From: Earliella scabrosa
Lineage: Eukaryota; Basidiomycota; Agaricomycetes; Polyporales; Polyporaceae
NCBI GenBank assembly: GCA_022605405.1
Contig: JABYQQ010000002.1
Coordinates: forward strand, 1 to 64,000
Reading direction: 5' to 3'
Length of the DNA stretch: 64,000 nucleotides
Position 1 is the first letter of the stretch. Each line of letters starts with the position of its first letter. Position numbers and translations under genes: made by a program. Under the pieces are notes generated by a model. The model did no database searches. It had not been told where the DNA came from and saw nothing but the letters and a program-made list of their open reading frames with translations. Shown here in pieces: positions 47,864 through 59,921 of this stretch.

Positions 47864-50800
47864 ATGCAGCCTCATACCTTTAGGTCTGACGTGCCCTCCA
47901 GTCCCCTTTTGCTCCAGTGGCCGAAGAATCACGACGCCGCTCGCTACGGAGAACCCGAGCTGAAGATCGTCGACGTCCAGCGGAAGGTGATGGCTCAACA
48001 GTTCCGCGGCAAGATCATATGGCTCGAACCGGCCGACTTTCAGGAGCATCTGCTTCCAAAGCCTCCCGCCCACCTCATGTCGAAGAAGCAAGTCGCGCAG
48101 CTTACTAGGGAACTCAAGAAGAAGATGAAGACGTACCCAAAACGAGCCAAGCGCGAGAAACGGAAGGAGGAGGACGTGTTAGCGGAGGAATTTGTGCGTA
48201 CTCTCCGCCTTCGCAAATGCTCTGTGATGCTAACTCCAGGCCATGTTACAGGCAAACGTCATCAACACGTACCTGTTGAACGTGGTGGCGGGCCGAGAAG
48301 TGGCTCCCGCCTCCGATGGGCAGTCTTCAAACCAGCCTCATTCTGCACAACCGGCTACCAGGCTGCTTCGGACGGTTGCGCGTCTCTCTCGGATACCGAC
48401 GACTTCATCCCCTCAGAAGACTGCTTCTACGTCCACCACCCCACCCGCCGCACCTGCCTCTACGGCTGCTGCTCCTACGTCCGCTCCTGACGACAATACG
48501 CGTCCGAAGTCGAGACTCACGCGCGTAGCCATTGTACCTCACTATGTTATGCGCCTCTCCCCCAACCACGCCGACACCAACGACCCAGAGGGCAACAAGG
48601 CTGACGCGGCCATATTCGAACAGGGCGTCGAGCTCGAGGATGATCGTCCGAACTGGCCTCATCAGTCGCTGCCAGCCGAGTTCAAGCTGGAGGGCACCCA
48701 CCACGACCCGTTCGACGACCGCCTGAACCACGACACCCAGTCTCTTGCCGATGGTCGGTTCAAGGTGTTCGGACAGTGCGCCGGATACGTCAACTGTGTC
48801 TTTCGGTACCAGCATCGCACCGCCGTCTTCCAGCTCTTAGTCATCGGCGGCTCCTTCCGTTTCTTGCGCTGGGACAGGTCTGCCGTGATCGTGACGCAGA
48901 AGATCGACTACCTCACCGACACGCGGACCCTCGTCGACATGATCCTCGGGTTCCTCATCCTGGACGCAGAGAGTCAGGGGGTGGATCCTACCGCGACTCT
49001 CCTCGCCAAGGGCTCTCCTGAGTACGACCTCATGGACAAAGTGGCCGAGTCCGGCAGCCCTGATGACACACAGCCTCTCCCCGTGATCGTTCCGCATGCC
49101 GAGGGAACGGAATACGAGGCCAGTCAAGACGACGAGCGATCACCTATCATACTAGACCATGTCCTGGACTACTTTTTCAAGTCACTGGTAGACTGGCCTC
49201 GCTATCGACTTACTCTCGATGACCAGATCTTCCTCGTCGGTAAACCGATCTTTGAGAGCACCGGGCTAGTCGGGCGCGGCACTCGAGGATACGTCGCCTG
49301 GCATGTCAACTCGAAATCGTTTGTGTTCTTGAAGGACGCGTGGCGTCCGTTTTACACGACGATGGAGGCCGAGGGCGACACCCTACGGCGGCTGAATGCT
49401 GCGGAAGTCATCAACGTCCCGACTCTCGTGTGTCATGGGAATGTGGGGAACCAGTCGACGTTTGCATCTCACTACTGTCTGCACCTGGACGAGCGCACGA
49501 ACGCGGAGCGGAAGGCCAAGGCACACAACGTGGATGATAAGAAGGGGAAGGGGAAGAAGCGCAAGGCAGACGACCTAGACCCATCAGCGATAGGTGATGA
49601 CCAGATCCAGCCTCGTCTCCGGCACTACGCGCACTATCGGATTTGCGTGAAGGAGATCTGCCTCCCCCTAAAAGAGTTCAAGTCGAGCAAACAACTGATC
49701 ACGATCGTGCGCGACTGCATCGATGGTAAGCGTTGTTCTGTGTCTATGGGCCCCTCTTTCGCAAGCTAACGATTGTTCGTTCTCAGCGCATTATTTTGCC
49801 GTCGAAAAATGCAAGACTATCCATCGCAACATCAGCAGTGGCAACCTCCTCATCCTCCCAGTTCTTGTGCAAACTCCGGGAGCGCGCGGCAAGTACGTTA
49901 TCGTTTGGAAGGGGATCCTCATCGACTGGGAGCTCTCTAAGCCCACGCCCGACACTGAGAACGGTGATGTAGCACGAGAGCCAGAGCGGACCGTGAGTAC
50001 TCCTCGTCCATCACTATTGCGATCGTAGCTGACTGCGCCGTCTAGGGCACGTTCAGCTACATGTCCGTCGCCTCGCTTTCCGATCCCTTGCACATTACTA
50101 GGGTCGCAGACGAGGTCGAATCATTTTTCAACGTCGTCTTCCACAATGTCCTCCGCTACCTGCCACACAGCATCCAAGCTCACGCATCAACATTTATCAC
50201 GCTGTACTTCGCCGACTGTGTACGAGACGGGCACGTCGTGACCTGCGGTGTCACGAAGTCCACTTTGATTCAGTCTGGAAATTTGTGGTATGGGATGGCC
50301 CCTATCGTCTTCGATAGCGAGCCGCTCAACGAGATCCTCGAGGAGCTCCTCGAGTGGTTCCACGCCCTGTGGGAAGTGCGCAGGTACGAGAAGGCTAAGA
50401 AGGATACGCAGGTCAACACCGCCAACACCGCTGTGACGGATACTAAGCCTGAGGAGGCGCAGCCCTCACCATCCTCGTCTTCGACGGCGCACCTGGAGCC
50501 CGTACGCGCCATCGGCGCCCCCGCCAAAACAACGAAGTTCACTCGCCGCGCCAGGACGGTCGCCGATGCGGTCCGGGAACCCTCTGACGCGGTCAAGGAG
50601 CTGGCGAAGAAGCTCGACAACCACGATGCCGTCAGGCTGCTCTTCTGGTCGGCCACCACCGACGAATCGTGGCTCGCCCAGTGGCCTCGGACCGAGTTGA
50701 AGACCGATAACGTGCGGAGGCCGGCTACGCCCGCCGCCGTTTCTCCACAGCACCCACTTGTCTTTGGTACCGTCGAGGGCACACTATCGGGCGAGACCCC

Positions 50801-50915
50801 TAGTGGTACTGCGGAGAGAGTGAGAACGGTTGAGCTGTTTGACCGCCCGCAACCTCCCAAGAGACGCAGGACGAAGGCAAGCGGCAGTGGCAGTTTCGGC
50901 ATGGGAGGCGTTTGA
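47864..50915 (+). CDS. FunK1 kinase copy with catalytic Asp changed to Asn (FunK1-B')
   Basis: Four exons, 47864-48193, 48252-49725, 49787-49992 and 50046-50915, give 959 residues. It is very close to FunK1-B through exons 1 and 2 and diverges more in exon 4. The glycine loop VGRGTRGYVAW, FLKDAWRP, EGDTL and IDWELSKP are normal. The catalytic loop reads IHRNISSGN: the codon for residue 616 is AAC where FunK1-B has GAC. Loss of this Asp normally abolishes kinase activity, so the product is predicted to be inactive although the reading frame is intact. The promoter carries the transposon described separately. The tail is Thr/Ala/Pro-rich and ends with PPKRRRTKASGSG, a possible nuclear signal. 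Confidence 0.87.
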
Positions 50916-51514
50916 CGGACTTGGTGGCTTGTACTAGTAGAGTATCGTGTCAATCGTTGAAGGTGTCCTACACGCTCCTCCGAATGTGAGCGATTCCTCC
51001 CGCCGATTAGGTCAGACGTGTTCTAGATGTAGTAGCCTCGCGTTTGAGCGTGTTTGAGTGGACAATATGTCTCCTATGATGGATGCAGCGTTTCCGCTAC
51101 TACTGTTACGGCTCATACTCAGGTTAAGTTGGCTGTGATCTTGCAGTCCAATTGCGAAATGCCTCAGGTGCAAAGCCGGCGGCGCATGGCATCAAGGAGA
51201 TGCTTGCTCCCACACGACAGGGTTGACTCTGTTCGCGCACGACGTCTCGGCGAGTGGGTATCTCCCGGGCCTCCTGAGCATGACTCCGGGGAAGGGTGTA
51301 CAGTGCTGAAATTTGATTACATTACTATTGCAGGATGAGGATGCACGCAGCACCCCGCACTAGCCATCGCTCTTCGTATGATACTGAGAGACATCCGCCC
51401 TTGAGATATGAATACATGGCATTTGGCTGCTGTGCCACTGCAAACGACCATACACGACGACAACTTGTAAGACTACAACAGTCATACATCGGATCCAACA
51501 TACATCATGCAATG
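50916..51514. other. Intergenic between FunK1-B' and FunK1-C
   Basis: Convergent 3' ends. No coding region or repeat is recognised in about 600 bases. Confidence 0.35.
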
Positions 51515-54500
51515 TCAACCACGGCGAGCACGACCTCTACTGGCCGGCGCACTCGTCCCACCAGGGACCTTCTTCCGCCCGCTGCTGCGCGTGCTTGAGT
51601 CGGTAGCGGCTCGAGTGAGACGACGACCAGTGTTTGACCCAGACGCACGGTTGCGCTGAGGAGCTGGCCCATCGACGGCCGCAATTGTTGGTCCGCCGCC
51701 TTGTGCAAGCAAAGCGCGGCTCTGGCTGCGAGTCATGCGGCGACCTGTGTCTTGAGGAAGGACGGCCGGAGGTGATCGTCGCCGGACCACTGGTCGTGCA
51801 GCTCGTTTTGGTTTAGGGTCTGCTGTGCGAGCAGTTGGTTGAGGGTCGGCCGGGCGGGCGGCCGTGGAGGCAGCGACCGTCGCTGCAGTGCGACTGCGCG
51901 TTATGCGGCGTGGAGGACTAGACGGACCGGCGACCGGATGTTGAGCGGGCTCTCGACGCGGCCTCTTCGCAGGCTTTGGCGCGGCTGGAGTGACCGACTG
52001 CGCGGCAGAGGGAAGGAGGGACATCAGGTCGGCGACCGTGCGATCCGTGACGACGTCTTTCTCGGGCCACTCTCTCTCGGAGGCATAGAGTGCGTTCCAG
52101 AAGATCTTCCGAACCTTGGCGTGACGCGATAGGGATTTGACGTCCTTATACATCTGCTGCGTCGGCTCTTCGAGTGCGGTTGGACGCCGCACCTCCTCGT
52201 CATCAGACTCCGGGTCTTCGTCCTGTATATCGCCCATATCAGGCATGGGCTCTGACACTTCGCGAATGGTCTCGAGGCGTTTCTTTCGCCGAACGGGAGT
52301 AGCGGGGGTAGGACGAGAGCGTTGTTCCCATTCATCTACGACGTAGCGAGCGTGGAAGAGGAGCATGAGTCGCGCGATGAGATCGTTCAGCGGATGATCC
52401 TCAGCAGCGTCGCCTGTCGGACTGAAGAAGACAACTGGTTTCCGCCCGCTGACGAGAACGCCACGGGTCACGATGGAGTCGCGCTTCGCAGACGGACAGG
52501 TAATCCGGTTCGTTTCACCGTCGAGGTCACAACCTGCGAAATACTGGTTGTTGAACCCAACGATCGTCAGGAGCGTGGACTGCATGCGTCGTAAGGCACC
52601 ATAAATCAGGACGTGGAGAAAAGACTCCAGTTCATCTGGGATCGATGATGGTATCCCGGGGTTGTATAGGAGATGAGCAGACATAAAATGCCACGTTCCC
52701 TGTTGGAAGCATTGTGAGAGTGCGAGGACGATCAAGCGCCAGAGAACGTACCGTTCGCTGAGGCTGCAGCGCCAGCTTGGAGTCGGTGTGCTTGGCAAGC
52801 TCCCAATCGCTCAAGATACCTTCCCAATACACGGAGTACCTGTCATCCGTCTTCCGCACGCATACCCGGATGAGGATGTTGCCCGCGCTGACGTCCCGGT
52901 GCATGTACTTGCACTTGACGTAAGCATTCTCATGTGCTGCCGCGGCGGGATCAGTATCAATAGTAGAATATCATAGGAAGTTGAGACGTACCGACGATAC
53001 ATTCAAGCACCATCCGAACGAGCTGTTTGCTGCTCGTGAAGTCCGTGAACGGCAGGCAGATGTCGCGCATGACAATTCGCGAGTGCACAAAATGCCGCAA
53101 GCCGGTGCCTTGGAGACGACGATCTTCAGTCCTGACTTCCTCAGCCTTACGTTTCACCCCACGCTTCTTCAGTACCGGTTGCGCCGTCAACTCCGCCAAA
53201 CGGGCGCGAGGAGGCCAGGTCATCATGGGGTCCTTCTCTTCTGTCTCACTGGTGTCCGCAAGCGTTGCGCCGATCTGCTCCAGCTGGGTTGTCGCAGGTA
53301 GCTGCCGCAGGAGCTCGATCGCCGCCAGGATCTCCTCTTCCTCGGCTTCCGGCAGCTCGAAGTCCGCCCAGTCCCCCGTCGGGATAAAGGGACCGGCGTC
53401 CTCAACGGTCTTGAATCCAGAGATAGGTGAGTAGTTCGAGCTCTCTGTCTCCTGCGGCTCGCCGTTCTCGTGGCAGACGTCCTCGTGGTGGAGGAGATGG
53501 GGAATATGGGGAATGTTATGTGCGTTGAGGATGGAGAGAATCTCGCCCTCGCTCTGTACTCCCTCGTAAAATGGCCGCCATGAGTCCTTCACGAACACGA
53601 GCCGCTGGGTCCTCCATTCTAGTGCGATGTATCCGCGAGTCCCTCGTCCGACCATCCCAAAACCGAGGAAGATCTCACGCGCGATCAGATAGTCCTCTCC
53701 GCAGATCCTCAGCCGGTACCGCGGAAAGCCGTCCACCAGCGTCTGCTTGTACAGCTTGCGGATGAACTTCCAGACGGGGATGATGAGGGGAAGCTTGTGA
53801 CACAAGTGGTTCTCGCAGACGCACGTCGGGTCATGGTGGAGGCGATCCTCCGAGAGCGAGAGCTCATAGGCGGGAAGCGGTGCAGAGGGGTCGAGGAAGA
53901 CGGGATGAATGAAGTCGTCGATCGGACCCTCCTGATTGTCGAGATCGTCGTCGCAGTCACCCGCGAGCGTATCCATCCGCTGCCATCCACACGAGTTCTC
54001 CAGCAGAGGGACAGCCGTCAGATCGTAGCCCTTCTCTTCAAGCGTCAACGCTGAGAACGCGTATAATACCTCGAGGAGCGCCTTCGTCCCCGCCGGGTTG
54101 TCGACGTAGTTGATCGCCTCGGTGACGATGACGCCACCCCTATCCCAGCGCATCGCCCGGAAGCACTCGCCGTTGATGAACAGATGGTGCATCGCCGTCC
54201 GATGTTGGTACGAGAAATTGTGCTCGTTGTACGACATGACCTGCCCGCGCACGGCCTTGCGTGTCTTTGCGTCAGGATCGGGATCGTGAGTGGGGATGTC
54301 GTCGAATGGGTCGTTCTTCTTCCCGCCGCGCTTCAATTCCGCGCCCATGCGCTGAAGCGCCCAGTTCGGGACATCCGGGATGACCTTGTCGCGGTCCTCG
54401 AATGCAATGAAGGCGCCGTCGACCTTGTACCTGTCCGGATCCGTCTTCTCGTACTTCTTCTCGGACAGATGAAGGAAGTGTCCCGGGCACAGCCCGTATT

Positions 54501-54933
54501 GTTTGTCGATTTTCAACTGCGAGAGATCAGTCGTGATGGTCAGGACGCGATGGTTAGGCAGACATACCCATGCCTGCGAGTAGTGCTTCTCGTTCAGCGT
54601 GTCCGGCTTCGGTCCAGCCTTCCTGTCGCTTGGTGTTCGCGGCAGCTTCCCGAGCGCCTGGTTGAACGAGAACCAGATCGCAAGCACCCGTGTCTTGGAT
54701 TCGTGAGACTTGAACGCGTCGTTGGCACGGCCGAGGAGCACGTCGTCCTTGTACTGGGCGTATCGCATAAGAATGGTAGTGTCGGGGCAGTCGCTGGCCA
54801 TATTGTCCCGCTTTTCCCCCGCGGTGGCTTGGCTGCTAGTGCTGGGAAGACGGTTGGAGTCCATTGTTTTGAACCTGTTGACGCTGACAGGAGTGCCCTG
54901 CGATACGGGACCGGGAAGTTTGTGAGGAGCCAT
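51515..54933 (-). CDS. FunK1 kinase, long type, catalytically complete (FunK1-C)
   Basis: Four exons, 54933-54568, 54516-52992, 52936-52752 and 52699-51515, give 1,086 residues with the same exon lengths in the core (1,525 and 185 nt) as FunK1-A. Motifs: VGRGTRGYIALEW, FVKDSWRP, EGEIL, HRDVSAGN (643-650) and SDWELAKH. The N-terminus MAPHKLPGPVSQGTPVSV parallels FunK1-A, and the tail repeats PKPAKRPRRE and Arg/Ser-rich segments. Compared with the A/A' pair it is clearly more diverged, so it is an older paralog. It occupies the place where the left arm has the Crinkler-like gene. Intron 1 is again 51 nt and stop-free. Confidence 0.87.
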
Positions 54934-55583
54934 GGTGATGGTTGAAAGACAACATGGCTTACCTTACGAGCGCGCAGACGTGCGCTTTTTGTACTGACGG
55001 AGGCGTGGTTACAGGTGCTAGGACCCGGCTCGGGCTTAGCCTGCCGGTCTAGCTTGACAAAGCGGAGAATGAATCTTGGGGACAATGACTCACTTCGCCC
55101 ACTTTGACCAATTCGAGCTCACAATGACAACGCGCAGGCCGTTGTTGCTCCCGTGAGTGGCGCGTTCAAGATCTGTGACGTTGGTCAATGTGTCGCGACT
55201 GGATGACGATGTCAGCGCGTGTGCTGCATGAGCCTAGCAGGCTTCTTACTTTCAGACATAAATCCTCGTCAATACACGTCCAAGTGTAACAAGGTGGCTG
55301 AGTAGTGCGCAGAAAGTCAGTCGGGACTCGGGAGAGGAGGAGGCGGAGGAGCACCAAGGTCGGATAGGCGCTTCAACGTCACCGTCACAATAGATCAAAC
55401 ACCCGTGACAGAGCGCGGGCCTGATCGGCCCGGGCGTCGGTGCCCCAGCGTGAATCGCGATAGTACTTGGTACTGGACGATTCGCAGCGATATTCCAATA
55501 TTGTAATTGCGCACAATGGGCACATAAATATACATAGACAATAATGATACGGCAAGATAGTGCAGGAAGGGTCTCAATATAGC
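54934..55583. other. Intergenic; arm similarity resumes near 55434
   Basis: The FunK1-C upstream region has a GCGCACGTCTGCGCGC block like that of FunK1-A. From about 55434 to 55583 the sequence matches the region downstream of FunK1-A. No gene is seen. Confidence 0.45.
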
Positions 55584-58500
55584 TCATTTACGACGAGTAC
55601 GTGTCTTGCCTGCGCTGGACGCGTTCTTCGCAGGATCCTTCCCGCTGCTCTGTCGACGAGACCGTGCATTGGGGCGGGTACTCGCCCTCGTCACTCTCCC
55701 AGTCCCACGTACACGCGAAGCAATCCCGCTGTCCCCCGGGGCCATTTTCGTGTCTGGTGTCGCTGCTTGCTTGATCGAGGCGCGGGTCTGGCTGCGAGTC
55801 GCTCGGCGAGGGATGTCGACAGAGGGAGCGGAGGGAGCTGCAGCGGTAGCATTGGCAGCGGCAGCATTTGCTGCACTTCGACTGCGCGTGACACGCCCAA
55901 TCTGAGTGGATGGGCCGGCAAGGACCGTTGGGGCCGGCTCGCGACGTGGTCTCTTCGCGGGCTTGCGCGTAACGGGGGCGTCTTGGTCCGGAGGGCGTTG
56001 CTCAAGATGCGGGGGCAAAGCTTGCCCCTGTACCGCGGCCTGCGCAGAGGTATGAGGCTGCTCCAGTGGAGCGAGGAGCGGGGGAGGATCCGTTACAGTC
56101 ACTACATCTGCAACTGTACGATCCGCGACTACGTCGTTGGGAGGCCACATGAACTCGGAGGAGGAGAGGTATTTGAAGAGCAGCTCGCGGACGGCAACAT
56201 GAGACGCGAGAGCCGCAACATCCTGGTACATCTTCTCAGTCGGTTGTTTGGGCCCGTCTTCGTCGTCGTCCGCGCTAACGGATACCGTCTCGCGCTGCAT
56301 GTCCTCGAATTCGGACTCAAGCTTCTCAAAGATGTTTCCGCCCTCGTGAAACGTGGGGTGCTGAGGCCTCTGCCGTTCGGGGGTTTTGGGACCGGCGTGC
56401 GAGCTCCGCTCCCAAGTATCGACAACATAGCGAGAGTGAAACATCTTCAGGAGCCGGGCGATCAAGCGGTTCAGCGGATGGTTCTCCTTAACGCTGCCAT
56501 GCGGAGAGAAGAATTTCACCGCGATGTCCTCGCTAGTGAGAACGCCACGGGTTACAACTGACTCGCGCTTGGCGGTGGGGCAAGTCACCCTGAGTGTTGC
56601 GTCGTTGAGAGCGTAGCCTGCAAAATAAGTCTTGTTGAACTCCGCGATCGTCGTAAGCGTAGACCTCATGCGTCGGAAGGCGCCGTAAACCAGAACGTGA
56701 AGGAAGGCCTCGAGTTCGTCGGCGACCGTTGACGGCGATTCAGGGTTGCGGAGGAGATAAGCAGACATGAAATGCCATGTTCCCTGTCTTCGTGTCAGCC
56801 ACCATGAGACAACTACAAGAGAGCACGGGAAGCGTACCGTCCGCTGTGGTTGCAGCGCGATCTGCATGTCCGCATGCTTCGCGAGCTCCCAATCGCTCAG
56901 CATGCCCTCCCAATAGACAGAATGTCCCTCTCGCGTCTTTCGTACGACAAGCCGGATGAGCATATTGCCGGCGCTGACATCCCGATGCATGTACTTGCAC
57001 TTGAGGTACGCTTTCTCGTGCGCTGTGTGCCAGACATCAGGACGAGAGTCTCGAGACATTCAGGACTCGATACTGACCGACGATGCATTCCAGAACTATC
57101 CGAACCAGCTGGTGACTGCTCGTGAACTCCGTGAACGGCAAGCAAATGTCTCGCATGACGATGCGCGAATGGACAAGGTGGCGCAACCCAGTACCTTGAA
57201 TCCGCCAATCCTCAGCCGCGACGTCGTCGGCAGTGCGCTTGGATCCGCGTGTCGGTTCAGTCTTGTCGTCCGGAATCACGATGGTGCCGTCGCCCGTGGG
57301 CTCGGACACGCATGCTGGAGGAGGCACGATCACTTCCGATTCAGTCATGATGTGCTGAAGCTTGCTTGGTGCCGAAGGGGGATACTGGCGGAGGAATTCA
57401 GTCGCCGCCTCGCTATCTTTCACCGTCGGGTCTTCCATCGCAACCTGTTGCCAGTCCAAGATATCGGGAAGGAAAGGCGTGCCGGGTTCGACATGCTTTC
57501 TCCCGGTCATAGGCGAGTAGTTCGACGTCTCCGTCTCCTGTGGCGACCCGTCCTCGTAGCAGACGTCTTCGTAGCGGATGACCTGCGGGATGTACGAGAT
57601 GTTGTTGGCGTTGAGCTCGGAGAGGATCTCGCCTTCCGCAGGCACTTCCTTGTAGTGCGGCCTCCACGCGTCCTTGAGGAACACAAGCCGCTGCGTCCTC
57701 CACTCGAGCGCGATGTACCCACGAGTGCCCCGCCCGACCATCCCGAACGCGAGGTAGATGTGCTTCGCGATGAGATAGTCCTCTCCGCCCAACCTGATCC
57801 TGTATCGAGGGTAACCTTCGACCAGCGTATCACGGTACCTCCGGCGGTTGATATCCCATACAGGGATGATAGGGGGCAGCGCGTGCGACAAGTGGTCTTC
57901 GCAGACGCACGTCGGATCGTGGTGGAGGCGATCTCCCTCCGCAGAGAGCTCATAGTCAGGAAGAGGAGCAGAGGGGTCGAGGAAGACGGGATGGACAGGC
58001 TTGGTGATCGGACCCTCCTGGTGGTCGAGATCGTCGTCGCAAATCTCGGCAAGCTTGTTCATGCGCTGCCACCCGCACGAGTTCTTCAGAAGGGGGAAGA
58101 CAGTCAGGTCATAGCCCTTCTGTTCGAGCGTGAGCCGCGAGAACGCGTACAGAACCTCGAGGAGCGCCTTCGTCCCGGCCGGGCTGCGGACGTAGTTGAT
58201 CGCTTCAGTGACGATGACGCCGGATCTGTCCCAGCGCATCGCCCGGAAGCACTCCCCGTTGATGAAGAGGTGGAACATTGCTGTCCGGTGTTGATACGCG
58301 AAGTTGTGCTCGTTGTACGACATGACCTGCCCGCGCACGGTCTTGCGTGTCAGCGCGTCAGGATCCGGATCGTGGTTGGGGCAGTCGTCAAAGGGGTCGT
58401 TCTTCGTCTTGCCGCGCTTCAGTTCGGCGCCCATGCGCTGGAGCGCCCAGTTCGGGACGTCGGGGACGACTTCGTCGCGGTCTTCGAGTGCTATGAAGGC

Positions 58501-59028
58501 CCCGTCGATCTTGTACCTGTCCGAGTCCGTCTTCTCGTGTTTGTTCTCGGACAAATGGAGGAAGTGGCCTGGGCACAGCTCGTGTTGTTGGTCGACCCGT
58601 AGCTGCGGACCCATCAGTGACGCTGACGAAGACACGATGGTTAGGACACGTACCCATGCCTCCGAGTACTCCTTCTCAGTAAGCTCCTTAGGCTTCCGCG
58701 CAGATGCCTTGTCCTTCCCCTTCTCAACCAGTACCGGCAATTTCCCCAGGAGCTGGTTGAACGTGAACCAGACGTCGAACACGCGGCGTTTGGATAGGGG
58801 ACCAGCGTTGAACTCGGCGGCAAGGTTGCGCAGCACGTCAATCTTGTACTGGGCGTACCGCATGATTATCGTGCAGTCAGGGCAGTCTTTCATCATGTTA
58901 AACCGCTTCTCGACGGCGGTGGCCCGTATTTGGATGTTCGGGAGGCGACCAGGGTCCACTGTCTTGAACCTGTCGACACCGACGGGGGTGCCCTGCATGT
59001 TCGCCGTGGTCAGCGTGTGTGGAGCCAT
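55584..59028 (-). CDS. FunK1 kinase, mirror copy of FunK1-A (FunK1-A')
   Basis: Four exons, 59028-58654, 58602-57078, 57022-56838 and 56783-55584, give 1,094 residues, five fewer than FunK1-A. The proteins differ only at scattered positions (for example GIDRHKTV versus GVDRFKTV near the start) and by small length changes in the acidic and Ala-rich tail segments. All motifs are present: VGRGTRGYIALEW, FLKDAWRP, HRDVSAGN and SDWELAKH. Intron 1 is identical in sequence to that of FunK1-A. Both copies appear functional, unlike the B/B' and P450 pairs. Confidence 0.88.
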
Positions 59029-59921
59029 GGTGGTCGAAGTCAGAGAGAGCTCACCTCACAAGCGCGCAGACGGGCCGCTTTTATGTGCGCGAAATGGTTA
59101 GAGGTGCTGGAACCTGTGGTGAGCACGCGGCTGGGCCGGCCGGACCAGGGCCGCACACCCGGTCGGTCTGCATAGCAACAATAGCTCACCAGAGCAACTA
59201 CTCCCAATCAGGGCGACAATGAAGCTCGGGTCCAGGTTCCTGCGCGAGTGGCTCAGGTAAGCGAACCGGTCAATGCGTCCGATGAAATCTGACAACACCA
59301 GCGGGTGAGTGAGCTTGTCAGCGTGTCAATACTTTGTACCAGCATAAATTCTTCCTTCACCTATGCACAGCGATGGATTGCCACCGTTTGAGCGCCCCTC
59401 GTCGTAGGGGGCTTGCTGAGAGGGTGGTGGTGCAAAGCAGAACAGTGACCAGTCACGCGGCGTCACAGCCAAACAAACTCGGGTGACGTGGGTAGCGCCC
59501 ACGGGCGACAAGCGCTCTCCACCACGCCTCCTCCAGCATGGTGGACGACGGGCGAACTTCGAGCAGAAAACCAAGATGCGAGTGTTGTAGAGAAATTTAT
59601 AGTACATTGGGGTACATCGTACACAAAGCTATTCAATGACAAACACCACTTGAATACACAACGAGCAACGACACTGGCAGACACCGTGGGAGATGTAGTA
59701 TAGAACTTCAAAACGATTAGACTTAACAGTACTAAATGTAATTGTGAGAGAAGGAGGCGACAAATGAAAAGCACAGCAATGGAGGAATAACTTTAGATGG
59801 CAGTTTGTGCCGCCGGTTCCATCTCGCCTATGCTTGCATTCCTCGTCATAGCACGGGTCATCACTGGCACGCCCTTCGGGCGGGTCGTCGTCGCACCGGC
59901 ACTCGTACTGGCGCGAGTCAC
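59029..59921. other. Upstream region of FunK1-A' and outer edge of the right arm
   Basis: It contains a TATA-like ATAAAAG (59079-59085, minus strand) and mirrors 13515-14280. Similarity ends about 100 bp before the 3' end of FunK1-D. No gene is seen. Confidence 0.55.

Larger units (their letters stand above)
41960..59810 (-). repeat. Right arm of the large imperfect inverted duplication
   Basis: Read right to left it parallels the left arm: FunK1-A', FunK1-C (in place of the Crinkler-like gene), FunK1-B', P450 and NUG1. It is about 3.3 kb longer than the left arm. Differences include the inserted transposon at 47589-47773, a TATC microsatellite at 47323-47348 and the additional NUG1 5' exons. 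It is flanked by the direct-orientation genes FunK1-E and FunK1-D. Confidence 0.85.
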
